DNA of 37,010 nucleotides, taken from positions 1 to 37,010 of the forward strand of contig CAYFHO010000059.1 of the NCBI GenBank assembly GCA_964342825.1. Reading direction: 5' to 3'. A program made the position numbers and the translations under genes. The stretch's first letter is position 1, and every line of letters begins with the position of its first letter. This document shows positions 16,777 to 24,979 of this stretch, piece by piece. Source of the stretch: AAA164-E04 sp964342825. Lineage in GTDB: Bacteria; Verrucomicrobiota; Verrucomicrobiia; Limisphaerales; AAA164-E04. The notes below the pieces were generated by a model, which was not told where the DNA came from, made no database searches, and saw only the letters and a list, made by a program, of their open reading frames with translations.

Positions 16777-16862
16777 TGGTCTTCTTTTTACCTCAAAAGT
16801 AAGCTTCTGAATGGCGATCAAGCCCACATCTCGGTTTGAAAGGATCATTCAGCAGACAATAC

Positions 16863-17939
16863 ATGAGGAGTCTTTTAAGCATAACAATGTTGTTGGTGCT
16901 GGTCACAGCCCTGAGCACGGGTTGCGGTCCTGCAACTGAGGAAAATGCAGGAACTCCCCCACCCATGCCTCCAACTCAGGTAGTGGCCGTTGCCGCCAAA
17001 GTGGAAAAAGTGGCGGACACCTTGTCATTGATTGGCACGGTGGCGGCAGAGGAAATGGTGGAACTCAGATCGGAAACCGCAGGAATGGTGGAAACCATCC
17101 ATTTCCTGGAAGGGCAAAAAGTCAAAAAAGGACAACTGCTCATTGAATTGGACCGAGCAAAACTCCATGCGTCCATGGTGGAAGCGGAAGCCAATCTTGC
17201 CTTAAGTGAATCCAACTTTCTTCGCAACGAGGAATTACTGGGAAATAATTTGATTTCGAAACAGGAATTTGATCAATCCAAAACACAGTACGAAGCACAA
17301 CAGGCACTCGTCAATCTGCGCAAACGACAATTACAGGACACCCACATTACAGCACCATTCGACGGCACCATTGGGGCAAGATCAATCAGCCCGGGACAAG
17401 TCATTTCTCCTAACACAACATTGACCTGGCTGGTTGCCTTGGACACGGTCAATGTGGAGTTTAACGTGCCAGAACGATTCTTGAGTGTCTGTGAAACCGG
17501 ACAGACCATTGACGTAAAAGTGGCTGCTTATCAGGACCGGATTTTTTCAGGATCAGTTTTTTTCGTGGCGCCATTTGTGGAAACAGAACTTCGTACCACA
17601 CTGGTCAAAGCAAGAGTACCCAACCCGGAAGGATTACTCAAGCCCGGCATGTTTGCGACTCTTGATCTTACCCTAACCATCCGTGATCAGGCGATCGTGA
17701 TTCCCGAGCCAGCACTCTTCCGCACTCTCGATGAGGAGCGTGCCATGGTCTATGTCATCGACGAAGATAATCTTGCCCAATTACGAACGGTAACGGTGGG
17801 TGAACGCAAAAGCAAAAAAGTGGAGATCACCCAAGGACTCTCAGAAGGAGAGAAAGTGATTGTTGAAGGAACGCAGAAAATTGGTCCCGGTTCTCCCGTG
17901 AAACTTGCCCCCTCCGAGTCAGCTGCCATTTACCAATAG
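16863..17939 (+). CDS. RND efflux periplasmic adaptor (membrane fusion protein)
   Basis: 358 residues. It is a lipoprotein: hydrophobic leader with lipobox LSTGC (C21), then a Pro/Thr linker, a biotinyl-lipoyl-like half (ETAGMVETIHFLEGQKVKKGQLLIELD), an alpha-helical hairpin (about 110-155), the second lipoyl half (ITAPFDGTIGARSISPGQVI), a beta-barrel and a membrane-proximal domain ending about 355. It bridges the inner-membrane RND pump and an outer-membrane channel. Family and lipid anchor match AcrA/MexA-type adaptors. The frame begins at a TTG at 16836; the ATG at 16863 gives a normal signal. The pump gene starts 8 bases after the stop. No TolC-like gene is in the window, so the channel is encoded elsewhere. 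Confidence 0.92.
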   Translation: MRSLLSITMLLVLVTALSTGCGPATEENAGTPPPMPPTQVVAVAAKVEKVADTLSLIGTVAAEEMVELRSETAGMVETIHFLEGQKVKKGQLLIELDRAKLHASMVEAEANLALSESNFLRNEELLGNNLISKQEFDQSKTQYEAQQALVNLRKRQLQDTHITAPFDGTIGARSISPGQVISPNTTLTWLVALDTVNVEFNVPERFLSVCETGQTIDVKVAAYQDRIFSGSVFFVAPFVETELRTTLVKARVPNPEGLLKPGMFATLDLTLTIRDQAIVIPEPALFRTLDEERAMVYVIDEDNLAQLRTVTVGERKSKKVEITQGLSEGEKVIVEGTQKIGPGSPVKLAPSESAAIYQ

Positions 17940-17947
17940 TTCGTCCT

Positions 17948-20900
17948 ATGAAGCTGCCAGAAATCAGCATTCAACGCCCCATACTGGCTACCATGATGAG
18001 CCTCGCGCTTGTCTTGTTCGGTGCGATCAGCCTGAGCCGACTTCCTGTGCGCGAATTACCGGATATAGACCCCCCCATCGTCAACGTTACCACGGTCTAT
18101 CCTGGCGCCAATGCTTCCGTGGTTGAAACTGAAATTACTGAACGACTGGAGGAGGCGGTAAATAATGTTCCTGGAATTAAAACACTGACAAGCGAAAGTC
18201 GTGAACAGGTCAGTAATATTACCATCGAATTCAACTTGTCACGTGACATTGATATTGCTGCCCAGGATGTGCGAGATCGTGTGTCCAGAGTCAGAGGAAG
18301 ACTCCCGGATACGATTGATGAGCCGGTGATTTCTAAACAGGATTCGGATGCCCGACCAATCATATGGATTGGTATGAGCAGTGACCGCTTCACGCCTTTG
18401 GAGCTAACCGACCTCGCCGAAAAGCAAATCAAGAACAGACTTCAAACAGTCGAGGGAGTCTCTTCCATTACTATCGGCGGGGAACAGCGTTTTGCCATTC
18501 GACTTTGGTTGGATTCAGAGAAAATGGCGGCTCACCAGGTAACCGTATTGGATGTGCAACAGGCATTGCGCGAGCAAAATGTGGAACTACCGAGTGGTCG
18601 GGTCGAAAACTGGGATCGCGAAATGACCATTCAGACGCGAGGTGAAATGAAATCCGTCGAGGAATTCAATCAACTCGTGGTACGTCAGGAGCAGGATCGC
18701 TTCGTGCGTCTCAGAGACATTGGTCGAGCGGAACAGGGTGTTGAAAATGAACGCACAGGTGCTCGAAACAATGGAAGACCGTGTATTTTTCTGGGAATTG
18801 TCAAACAGTCAAAGGCCAATTCGGTGGCGGTCTCACATGGAATTCGTGATCAACTCGAATTAGTACGACCGACCATTCCAGACGGTATTGAAATGGTGGT
18901 GAATTATGATGAGTCCACCTTTGTAGAAGAATCGATCAGTGAGGTGTGGTTGACTTTGGGGTTCGCCTTTTTCCTCGTGGTCATGGTTATTTTTGTATTT
19001 CTACATAATTTCAGGGCTACACTCGTACCGGCGGTTGCCATTCCGGTATCCATCATCGCCAGTTTTGCTTTCATGCATCTACTTGGGTTTTCCATCAATA
19101 TCCTCACCATGCTGGCTCTGGTATTGGCGATTGGTATTGTTGTGGATGATGCCATTGTGGTGCTCGAAAATATTCACCGGCATATCGAAGAAGGCATGAA
19201 ACCCATGGATGCGGCCTTCAAAGGGATGAAAGAGATCACCTTTGCGGTTATCGCCACCACGGTAGCCCTCGTGGCAGTGTTCGCTCCACTCGCCTTTCAA
19301 TCCAGTACAACGGGTCGTTTGTTCGTGGAATTTGCGATAGCCATTGTAGGGGCGGTCATAGTTTCGACCTTTGTGGCTCTTTCCCTGACACCCATGATGG
19401 CGGCGCGCATTTTGAAACCCTCAACCAGGAAACAAGATTTTCTCGTCCGAAGGTTTGAAGCGTCCCTGCACTTAATCACCAATGCATACAAATCCATCCT
19501 TCAGGCTTTATTGGATCTTTCAGTGACGTTTCGTCTGGGTATCCTGGCCGGGTTAGCCATACTATTATTCATTGCCAGCCAACTTCTTTATGAGAACCTG
19601 GAAGGCGATTTTCTTCCTGAAGAAGACAAGGGGCGACTGTTCTGCTTTGTGATCGCTCCTGAAGGTTCCACGTCCGAGTATACGGACCGAATGCTGCAAC
19701 AAATGGAGCAAATCCTCTCGGAAACTCCCGAAATTGAAATTTATGGATCCTTGGTTGCGCCCGGTTTTTCGGGCCCGGGATTGGCCAATAACGGCATCGT
19801 GTTCGTGCATCTGAAAGAAGACCGGGATCGATCCGTCCAGGAAATTGTCAATAGCCCCGGAGGGATCCGTCAACGTTTCTTTACTGAGGTGGAAGGAGCC
19901 ATTGCCATCCCTACGATTCCTAAGACCATCAATCGGAGCTTTGGATCCCCATTTCAAGTCGTCATCCAGGCAGGTGATCTGGAGGAACTGGATGCGTTCG
20001 CCACTGATTTTGTCAATCAACTGCGTCAGTCCGGTTTTATCCAAAATGTTCAAAGTTCATTCGAGGTCAACAAGCCCGAATTGAAACTTGATATAGATCG
20101 TAATCGTGCAGCGGCACTGGGGGTTTCCATTCAGGATGTTTCGCGAACCTTACAAATCCTTTTTGGAGGACTGGATGTCAGCCGCATCAAACAGGACGGG
20201 AAGGAATATGATGTGATCGCACAGCTGCAACGAACAAGCCGTTTGACACCTGGTGATCTGGATAGAATTTATGTGCGAAACCAGGATGGAAGATTGGTTC
20301 AACTATCCAACATTGTTCGCCGACAGGTTGGCGTGGCTCCCAACAAAATTGAACGTTATAACCGAATACGCAGTGCGACAATTTCAGGCAGTCCGGTCGG
20401 TGTGACCATGGGAACCGCTGTTGAAAAGGTCAAGGCGATGTTGGACGAGCAGATGCCTGCCGGTTTTCTTTATGACTGGTCAGGAGAATCTCGTGATCTT
20501 CAAGATGCTGGCCAGGAAATTTACTGGATCCTTATCCTTGCTCTGATCTTCGTTTACATGGTGCTTGCTTCACAATTCGAAAGTCTGGTTCATCCATTGA
20601 CGGTCATGCTGACCGTACCTCTTGCGACAGTCGGAGCGTTGGGATTGCTCTGGTTGCTGGGCACTTTGGGCAAGATGGGGTGGATTCCTCCCATACCCGC
20701 GATGAACATCAATCTATTCAGTCAAATTGGCATGGTTCTACTGGTCGGCCTGGTCACCAAGAACGGGATTCTATTGGTCGAGTTTGCGAATCAACTGAAA
20801 CAAAAGGGACTGAATGCACACCAAGCCATGGCCCAATCTGGCGCTGTAAGATTACGCCCCATCCTGATGACCGCGGTCTCCACTGTCTCAGGCATCCTGC

Positions 20901-21067
20901 CGATAGCCATTGGCTTTGGGGCCGGAGCCGAAAGCCGGCGTCCCATGGGAATCGTGATTGTCGGAGGTATGTTGACCAGTACCTTCCTGACTTTGTTTGT
21001 TATTCCATTGGTCTATACCGTCTTTAGTGATGTGGCAGGGAAGATTCGGAATAATCCCCAAAACTGA
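17948..21067 (+). CDS. RND multidrug efflux pump (HAE1/AcrB family)
   Basis: A 1039-residue, full-length inner-membrane proton/drug antiporter. The N-terminus MKLPEISIQRPILATMMSLALVLFG is the first membrane helix, followed by the large periplasmic porter loop, helices 2-6, the second loop and helices 8-12. Proton-relay residues are present: D400-D401 in helix 4 (GIVVDDAIVVLENI) and K938 in helix 10 (LVTKNGILLVEFANQ). The REQVSNITIEF segment and overall form resemble MdtB/MdtC- or MexF-like pumps of the hydrophobe/amphiphile class. It is co-transcribed with the adaptor (8-base gap). No adjacent regulator gene is present, so control must come from the upstream gap or a distant regulator. The substrate is unknown. 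Confidence 0.95.
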   Translation: MKLPEISIQRPILATMMSLALVLFGAISLSRLPVRELPDIDPPIVNVTTVYPGANASVVETEITERLEEAVNNVPGIKTLTSESREQVSNITIEFNLSRDIDIAAQDVRDRVSRVRGRLPDTIDEPVISKQDSDARPIIWIGMSSDRFTPLELTDLAEKQIKNRLQTVEGVSSITIGGEQRFAIRLWLDSEKMAAHQVTVLDVQQALREQNVELPSGRVENWDREMTIQTRGEMKSVEEFNQLVVRQEQDRFVRLRDIGRAEQGVENERTGARNNGRPCIFLGIVKQSKANSVAVSHGIRDQLELVRPTIPDGIEMVVNYDESTFVEESISEVWLTLGFAFFLVVMVIFVFLHNFRATLVPAVAIPVSIIASFAFMHLLGFSINILTMLALVLAIGIVVDDAIVVLENIHRHIEEGMKPMDAAFKGMKEITFAVIATTVALVAVFAPLAFQSSTTGRLFVEFAIAIVGAVIVSTFVALSLTPMMAARILKPSTRKQDFLVRRFEASLHLITNAYKSILQALLDLSVTFRLGILAGLAILLFIASQLLYENLEGDFLPEEDKGRLFCFVIAPEGSTSEYTDRMLQQMEQILSETPEIEIYGSLVAPGFSGPGLANNGIVFVHLKEDRDRSVQEIVNSPGGIRQRFFTEVEGAIAIPTIPKTINRSFGSPFQVVIQAGDLEELDAFATDFVNQLRQSGFIQNVQSSFEVNKPELKLDIDRNRAAALGVSIQDVSRTLQILFGGLDVSRIKQDGKEYDVIAQLQRTSRLTPGDLDRIYVRNQDGRLVQLSNIVRRQVGVAPNKIERYNRIRSATISGSPVGVTMGTAVEKVKAMLDEQMPAGFLYDWSGESRDLQDAGQEIYWILILALIFVYMVLASQFESLVHPLTVMLTVPLATVGALGLLWLLGTLGKMGWIPPIPAMNINLFSQIGMVLLVGLVTKNGILLVEFANQLKQKGLNAHQAMAQSGAVRLRPILMTAVSTVSGILPIAIGFGAGAESRRPMGIVIVGGMLTSTFLTLFVIPLVYTVFSDVAGKIRNNPQN

Positions 21068-21073
21068 TTCGGA

Positions 21074-22390
21074 CTAGCCAAAGGTATAGGGTGCTCGGTG
21101 ATCCACATCCAACCACTCCTTTTTACCTTTTCCATTCACGAATTGTTCCCTGAAAGGATTCCAGTGCATGGGTTCGTTATGGTAGTAAGAGAGGTTGACC
21201 AGGTGGCATACGGTAACCGTTCGGGCTCCAATTTCAACGTCTGCTATCGGGCGGGTACGGGTGCGCATGCAATCTAAAAAGTCTTTTTTATGATCGGTGG
21301 AACGGTAGAGGCGCACCTTGGCATCCGCGAGGTACTCCTGTTCAACCTGCTTGCACTGTTTACGGTTATCAGCAATCTGTTTATCGCCTAGCCAGAAATT
21401 AAATTTCCCTCGGTTGACATTTACTTTTCCGTCCTTGCCATGGAAAGTGACGCCATTCCCACCGGTGTGAAGCATTTCGATTCCGTTTTGATAAACCATG
21501 CGAACACCTTGACCGGATTCCGGGTTTTTAGAAGGAATGATCCTGCGTGGCCCTTCGTTGTCCATGCCCAATCCCCATTGTGCAATATCGAAGTGATGGG
21601 CTCCCCAGTCAGTCACACCGCCGCCACCATACTCACGATAATGTCTCCATGCAGGATAATGATTATGAACACCCCTTGGACTTAACACAGAATTGTAAGG
21701 ACGTTTGGGTGCTGGCCCCAACCATCGGTCCCAATCGAGACCGGGTTCCATGACTTCTTCGGGTAAATCACAGGGCTTGGCAGGTCCACCAACGGACACT
21801 TCAACACGGGATATGGGGCCTATGATACCATTTCTGACCAGCTCACACGCGACTCGAAATTCCTCGGAAGAGCGCTGCATGCTTCCTGTTTGGAAAATTC
21901 TTTTGTTGAACCGCACAGCGTTGACCATGCGACGGGCTTCCTTGATGGATTGGCAAAGAGGTTTTTCGCAATAAATATCCTTTTTCGCTTTGGCGGCATC
22001 GATAGTCATTAAAGCATGCCAATGATCGGGAGTGGCAATACAAACTGCATCAACATCCTTGCGTTCCAACAGCTTTTGGTAATCGATGTAGTCCTCACAT
22101 CCATTGAATGAGCCAGATTGGGCCTTTTCCGCATAATGCTTTTCAACACGTTTTCGGGCATCTTTTCGGCGTGAAGTATCCACATCACAAACGGCCACCG
22201 CCTGCGTTCCAGGCAAATTCATAAAATGACGAAGCAGGTATTGATTTTGTTTGCCCATGCCAATGAACCCCATTTGTATGCGGTCATTGGGCTTCACATC
22301 AGCTGACCATATATGCGACGGTAGGATGAAAGGGAATGCAAGAGTGGCAGTCGATGTGGATTTGAGAAAATTTCTTCGATTGGTTTTCAT
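21074..22390 (-). CDS. Tat-exported Gfo/Idh/MocA family oxidoreductase
   Basis: 438 residues. The N-terminus NRRNFLKSTSTATLAFPFILP is a twin-arginine signal, so the enzyme is folded with its cofactor before export. The NAD(P)-binding Rossmann domain (about 38-165) has GFIGMG (41-46), acidic D69 after the second strand, TPDHWHA (120-126) and the family's EKP (142-144). The C-terminal alpha/beta substrate domain includes GGVTDWGAHHFDIAQWGLG. Secreted members are highly expanded in Planctomycetes and Verrucomicrobia and probably act on sugars in the periplasm. It is convergent with the efflux pump (6-base gap) and divergent from the YceI gene. Confidence 0.92.
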   Translation of the reverse strand: MKTNRRNFLKSTSTATLAFPFILPSHIWSADVKPNDRIQMGFIGMGKQNQYLLRHFMNLPGTQAVAVCDVDTSRRKDARKRVEKHYAEKAQSGSFNGCEDYIDYQKLLERKDVDAVCIATPDHWHALMTIDAAKAKKDIYCEKPLCQSIKEARRMVNAVRFNKRIFQTGSMQRSSEEFRVACELVRNGIIGPISRVEVSVGGPAKPCDLPEEVMEPGLDWDRWLGPAPKRPYNSVLSPRGVHNHYPAWRHYREYGGGGVTDWGAHHFDIAQWGLGMDNEGPRRIIPSKNPESGQGVRMVYQNGIEMLHTGGNGVTFHGKDGKVNVNRGKFNFWLGDKQIADNRKQCKQVEQEYLADAKVRLYRSTDHKKDFLDCMRTRTRPIADVEIGARTVTVCHLVNLSYYHNEPMHWNPFREQFVNGKGKKEWLDVDHRAPYTFG

Positions 22391-22471
22391 GGATTTGAAA
22401 ATGGTTAACGGGAAATCGACGGGAGTTTAGCATCATCATTCAAGACCATTCAAACATTCATTAAAAAGAAT

Positions 22472-22520
22472 CAGGAACCAAATTAAGTGGAAATTGTGTA
22501 ACTTTGATGGAAGGTTCCTG
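22472..22520. promoter_or_regulatory. Long-spaced inverted repeat in the oxidoreductase/YceI divergent region
   Basis: CAGGAACC (22472-22479) and GGTTCCTG (22513-22520) are perfect inverted copies 33 bases apart, in the 183-base gap between divergent starts. This could be paired operator half-sites or a leader hairpin; no protein can be assigned. Confidence 0.3.
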
Positions 22521-22573
22521 TCTTAAGCATGGAATTGTAAGCTAAACCTAAATCTAAGAATCTATTCAATACA

Positions 22574-23203
22574 ATGAATCCAACTAAAAATCAGATATTT
22601 TTGGCGGCTTTAACCGCTGTCACGCTGTGTTTCACTGCCTGCTCCAACCCTGCTGATAACGTCAATGAAGCCGGTGTTTCCTCTGCCAAAGAAGAATCCA
22701 CAACTCCAGCAGAAGGTAAACAATTTGCATCCACTGCTGAATCCAAAATCGGATTCGTGGGATCCAAAGTAACCGGAAGTCATGAGGGCGGATTCGAAAA
22801 ATTCAATGCCACCATTTTCGTCCAAGATGGTGAACTGGTTCCCAACGGAACAAATGTTGAAATTGATATGGATTCCACCTGGTCAGACAGCAATCGGTTG
22901 ACAGGCCACTTGAAAAACGCTGATTTCTTTGATGTTCCAACCTTTCCGAAATCCACCTTCAAAACAACAAATATTGAAAAAGCAGCCGATGGTTACAACG
23001 TCACTGGCAATTTCACCCTACACGGAGTTACAAAAAGCATCACATTTCCAGCTGACATCCAGATTTCGGATTCGGAGGTAAAAGTTAACGCTGAGTTTTT
23101 CATCAAGCGCTTCGATTTCGACATCAAATATCCGGGCAAGGTGGACGACCTGATCCGAGATGAAGTCGTCATCAAGCTAGACATCACCGCCACTCCAATC
23201 TGA
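22574..23203 (+). CDS. YceI-like family lipoprotein
   Basis: 209 residues. A short hydrophobic signal ends at CFTAC (C23 probable lipidation site), followed by a Ser/Glu/Thr-rich linker (about 24-50) and a YceI lipocalin-like domain (about 50-209): SKIGFVGSKVTGSHEGGFEKFNA, SNRLTGHLKNADFFDVPTFPKSTF, NVTGNFTLHGVTKSITFPA and a final FIKRFDFDIKYPG strand. YceI proteins bind isoprenoid/polyprenoid or other long hydrophobic ligands in the periplasm; the cargo here is unknown. There is no obvious Shine-Dalgarno before the ATG. Confidence 0.92.
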   Translation: MNPTKNQIFLAALTAVTLCFTACSNPADNVNEAGVSSAKEESTTPAEGKQFASTAESKIGFVGSKVTGSHEGGFEKFNATIFVQDGELVPNGTNVEIDMDSTWSDSNRLTGHLKNADFFDVPTFPKSTFKTTNIEKAADGYNVTGNFTLHGVTKSITFPADIQISDSEVKVNAEFFIKRFDFDIKYPGKVDDLIRDEVVIKLDITATPI

Positions 23204-23242
23204 CACCTCCCTTCGGGGGTCAGTCCCAACTATTTAAACTTA

Positions 23243-24550
23243 TTATAAACCCGGATCACGGGTCCATCGAGTGGATTTCGATGCTCTGCCTGATAACGAT
23301 TTGAGGAAGGCGACAAGATCTTTGGTTTCGGCTGGAGTTAAATTCAGCGCCTGCAGTGATTCTTCACGATGACCTATGGCTGGGGTGTCTGGAAGTAGGG
23401 AATAGAACTCAACCACCTCTTGCAATGTCGAGAACCTTCCATCATGCATGTAAGGTGCCGTGTCAGCGACATTTCTAAGCGTTGGAGTCTTGAATTCGCC
23501 AAGGTTGTTATCCTTTGTGGCAACGTAGTGAAGTGATTGATTCGCCTCGATGGATGGATCATCACTGAAGGCTCCCATGCCATTGAAAGGATCGTTTTTA
23601 ACCTGGTCTACGGCAGGGTATCGCCCTTGGTCCAGCGCATTATTCCCACGATCGAGTCCGATGTTGTGAAACTCATTGTCAGTGAAATTAGGCCCTGAGT
23701 GACAAAGAATGCACTGTCCTCGCCCAACAAAAAGAGCCAAACCTCGAACTGCTTCCACAGTCAACACGTCCAGGTCTGGTTTATTGCCTGTTCGTAAACC
23801 TTGAACAAATTGATCGAACGGAGCGTCATTGGAAACGAGTTTCCTTTGGTAAGCTTCCATGGATTTTCCAACGTTGGAAAAGACACGGTTAATTTTTTGT
23901 TGATCGATAGCACTTAAGCTTTGCCATGCTTGATCCATCTTGTCGTCAGGATCTTCAACTACCGGTCGGGCGTCCTCGAAATCGAATTTTGAGTTCAAGG
24001 AGGGCCATTTACCAAAAATTCTTTCGTAATGTTCCAAGTATGATGGAGAGCCACCAAGCAGTTGATAGGTTCGAAAACGACTTCCCCCCATTTCAAAAGG
24101 ATGTTCGATCGGACCGAGTGCCTGGGACCACAGTGAATCTTTGCGGCCATCCCAGAAGTACCATCGTTGATGACCTACATTCCAAAGCGTCGGGGCGTTG
24201 CGGGTGACTGTTTCCAGACCTTCGGATAACGGCTTTCCATCAGTCCAATCGTTGTCGGCCTGATGACAGGTAGCGCATGCTACTTTCCCATTGATCGATA
24301 ATCCTTCATCAAAAAACAAGGCCTGCCCCAACAAAGCAGCGTCTTGGTTATCCGCATATTGGTTAGTTGAACTAGGGGGTAATTCTGGTAGAGGCGAGAG
24401 GTTGAGAATTTCGACGAGATTGGTTTCGTAAAGGGTAACACCATTCACCTTCATGCTCGCAGGTAAGGATTTAACGCTCTCGTCGTAAGCTTTTCCGCAT
24501 CCCATCAGCAAAGAAACTACGAACAGTAAAGTGACATGTATACGAATCAT
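23243..24550 (-). CDS. Di-heme cytochrome c peroxidase (CcpA/MauG family) lipoprotein
   Basis: 435 residues. The leader ends in lipobox LLMGC (C18). Two c-type heme sites are visible: CATCH (92-96) and CILCH (280-284), the latter followed by SGPNFTDNEFHNIGLD as in MauG-like proteins, and near the end TAPYMHDGRFSTLQEVVEFY. Such enzymes reduce H2O2 or carry out long-range oxidations in the periplasm. It is the last gene of a four-gene operon, 6 bases after a YtkA/FixH-like gene. MauG-type peroxidases and small His/Met-rich lipoproteins do recur together, for example in MbnH/MbnP copper loci, so an oxidative role on a partner protein is possible; H2O2 detoxification is the simpler reading. Confidence 0.92.
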   Translation of the reverse strand: MIRIHVTLLFVVSLLMGCGKAYDESVKSLPASMKVNGVTLYETNLVEILNLSPLPELPPSSTNQYADNQDAALLGQALFFDEGLSINGKVACATCHQADNDWTDGKPLSEGLETVTRNAPTLWNVGHQRWYFWDGRKDSLWSQALGPIEHPFEMGGSRFRTYQLLGGSPSYLEHYERIFGKWPSLNSKFDFEDARPVVEDPDDKMDQAWQSLSAIDQQKINRVFSNVGKSMEAYQRKLVSNDAPFDQFVQGLRTGNKPDLDVLTVEAVRGLALFVGRGQCILCHSGPNFTDNEFHNIGLDRGNNALDQGRYPAVDQVKNDPFNGMGAFSDDPSIEANQSLHYVATKDNNLGEFKTPTLRNVADTAPYMHDGRFSTLQEVVEFYSLLPDTPAIGHREESLQALNLTPAETKDLVAFLKSLSGRASKSTRWTRDPGL

Positions 24551-24556
24551 CGTATG

Positions 24557-24979
24557 CTACAAATTGAAAGGAATTGTCGCACGATCCGGGATGCCATCTT
24601 CGATTAGATCAATATACAATTCCCAATCACCCCCCATGTGAAACAGCAATCCTTTCACTTCATATTTTCCATCAGATATTTTTGTGATCTCTGGTTCGGT
24701 GTTTATTCCGTGTCCGTGCGAAGGCATATCTGCATCCACCTTGATGGAAATTTCCGAAGGTAAAACAGCACCATTTGAACGCTGCACTGTCACGGTCATT
24801 GAAACATGCTCATTGCGCGGGATTGGGCTGGGGTTGAACAAACATGAAACTTGATAGGATCCACTGGCAGTTTCTGCCTCCATGGGTAAAGCAATGGTTT
24901 GTGTGGACTGAACTCCGACATCGCAAGCACTTGTCATCACAACCAGAAAAACCATTAAAACATTAAAATTACAATTCAT
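24557..24979 (-). CDS. YtkA/FixH-like domain lipoprotein
   Basis: 140 residues. Lipobox TSAC (C19) follows a hydrophobic leader. The body (about 40-138) resembles the immunoglobulin-like YtkA/FixH domain, with the family's DADMPSHGHGINTEPEI near 83 and YEVKGLLFHMGGDWELYIDL near 110. Met/His residues in these segments are the ones used for metal binding or protein contacts in relatives. The ATG overlaps the stop of the upstream gene by four bases, and the peroxidase follows after 6 bases, so it may act as a partner to that peroxidase in the periplasm. Confidence 0.75.
   Translation of the reverse strand: MNCNFNVLMVFLVVMTSACDVGVQSTQTIALPMEAETASGSYQVSCLFNPSPIPRNEHVSMTVTVQRSNGAVLPSEISIKVDADMPSHGHGINTEPEITKISDGKYEVKGLLFHMGGDWELYIDLIEDGIPDRATIPFNL

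Larger units (their letters stand above)
16226..16862. other. Gene-poor intergenic region with palindromes
   Basis: The 637 bases between the giant dehydrogenase and the efflux operon hold no convincing full gene. A perfect palindrome TTCTCAT-GG-ATGAGAA lies at 16318-16333, a direct-repeat-flanked hairpin at 16718-16776, and a possible small membrane ORF at 16562-16639. A 30-codon ORF (16441-16533) starting MTNVKQNH and a 77-codon minus-strand ORF (16393-16626) are present but look random. The segment may be gene remnant plus the regulatory region of the efflux operon. Confidence 0.5.

Noticed and set aside
23201..23222. Hairpin TGACACCTCCC-TTC-GGGGGTCA after the YceI gene as terminator
   Set aside because: The stem needs a 3-base bulge and a G-U pair and has no T tract on either strand; too weak to list as a terminator.
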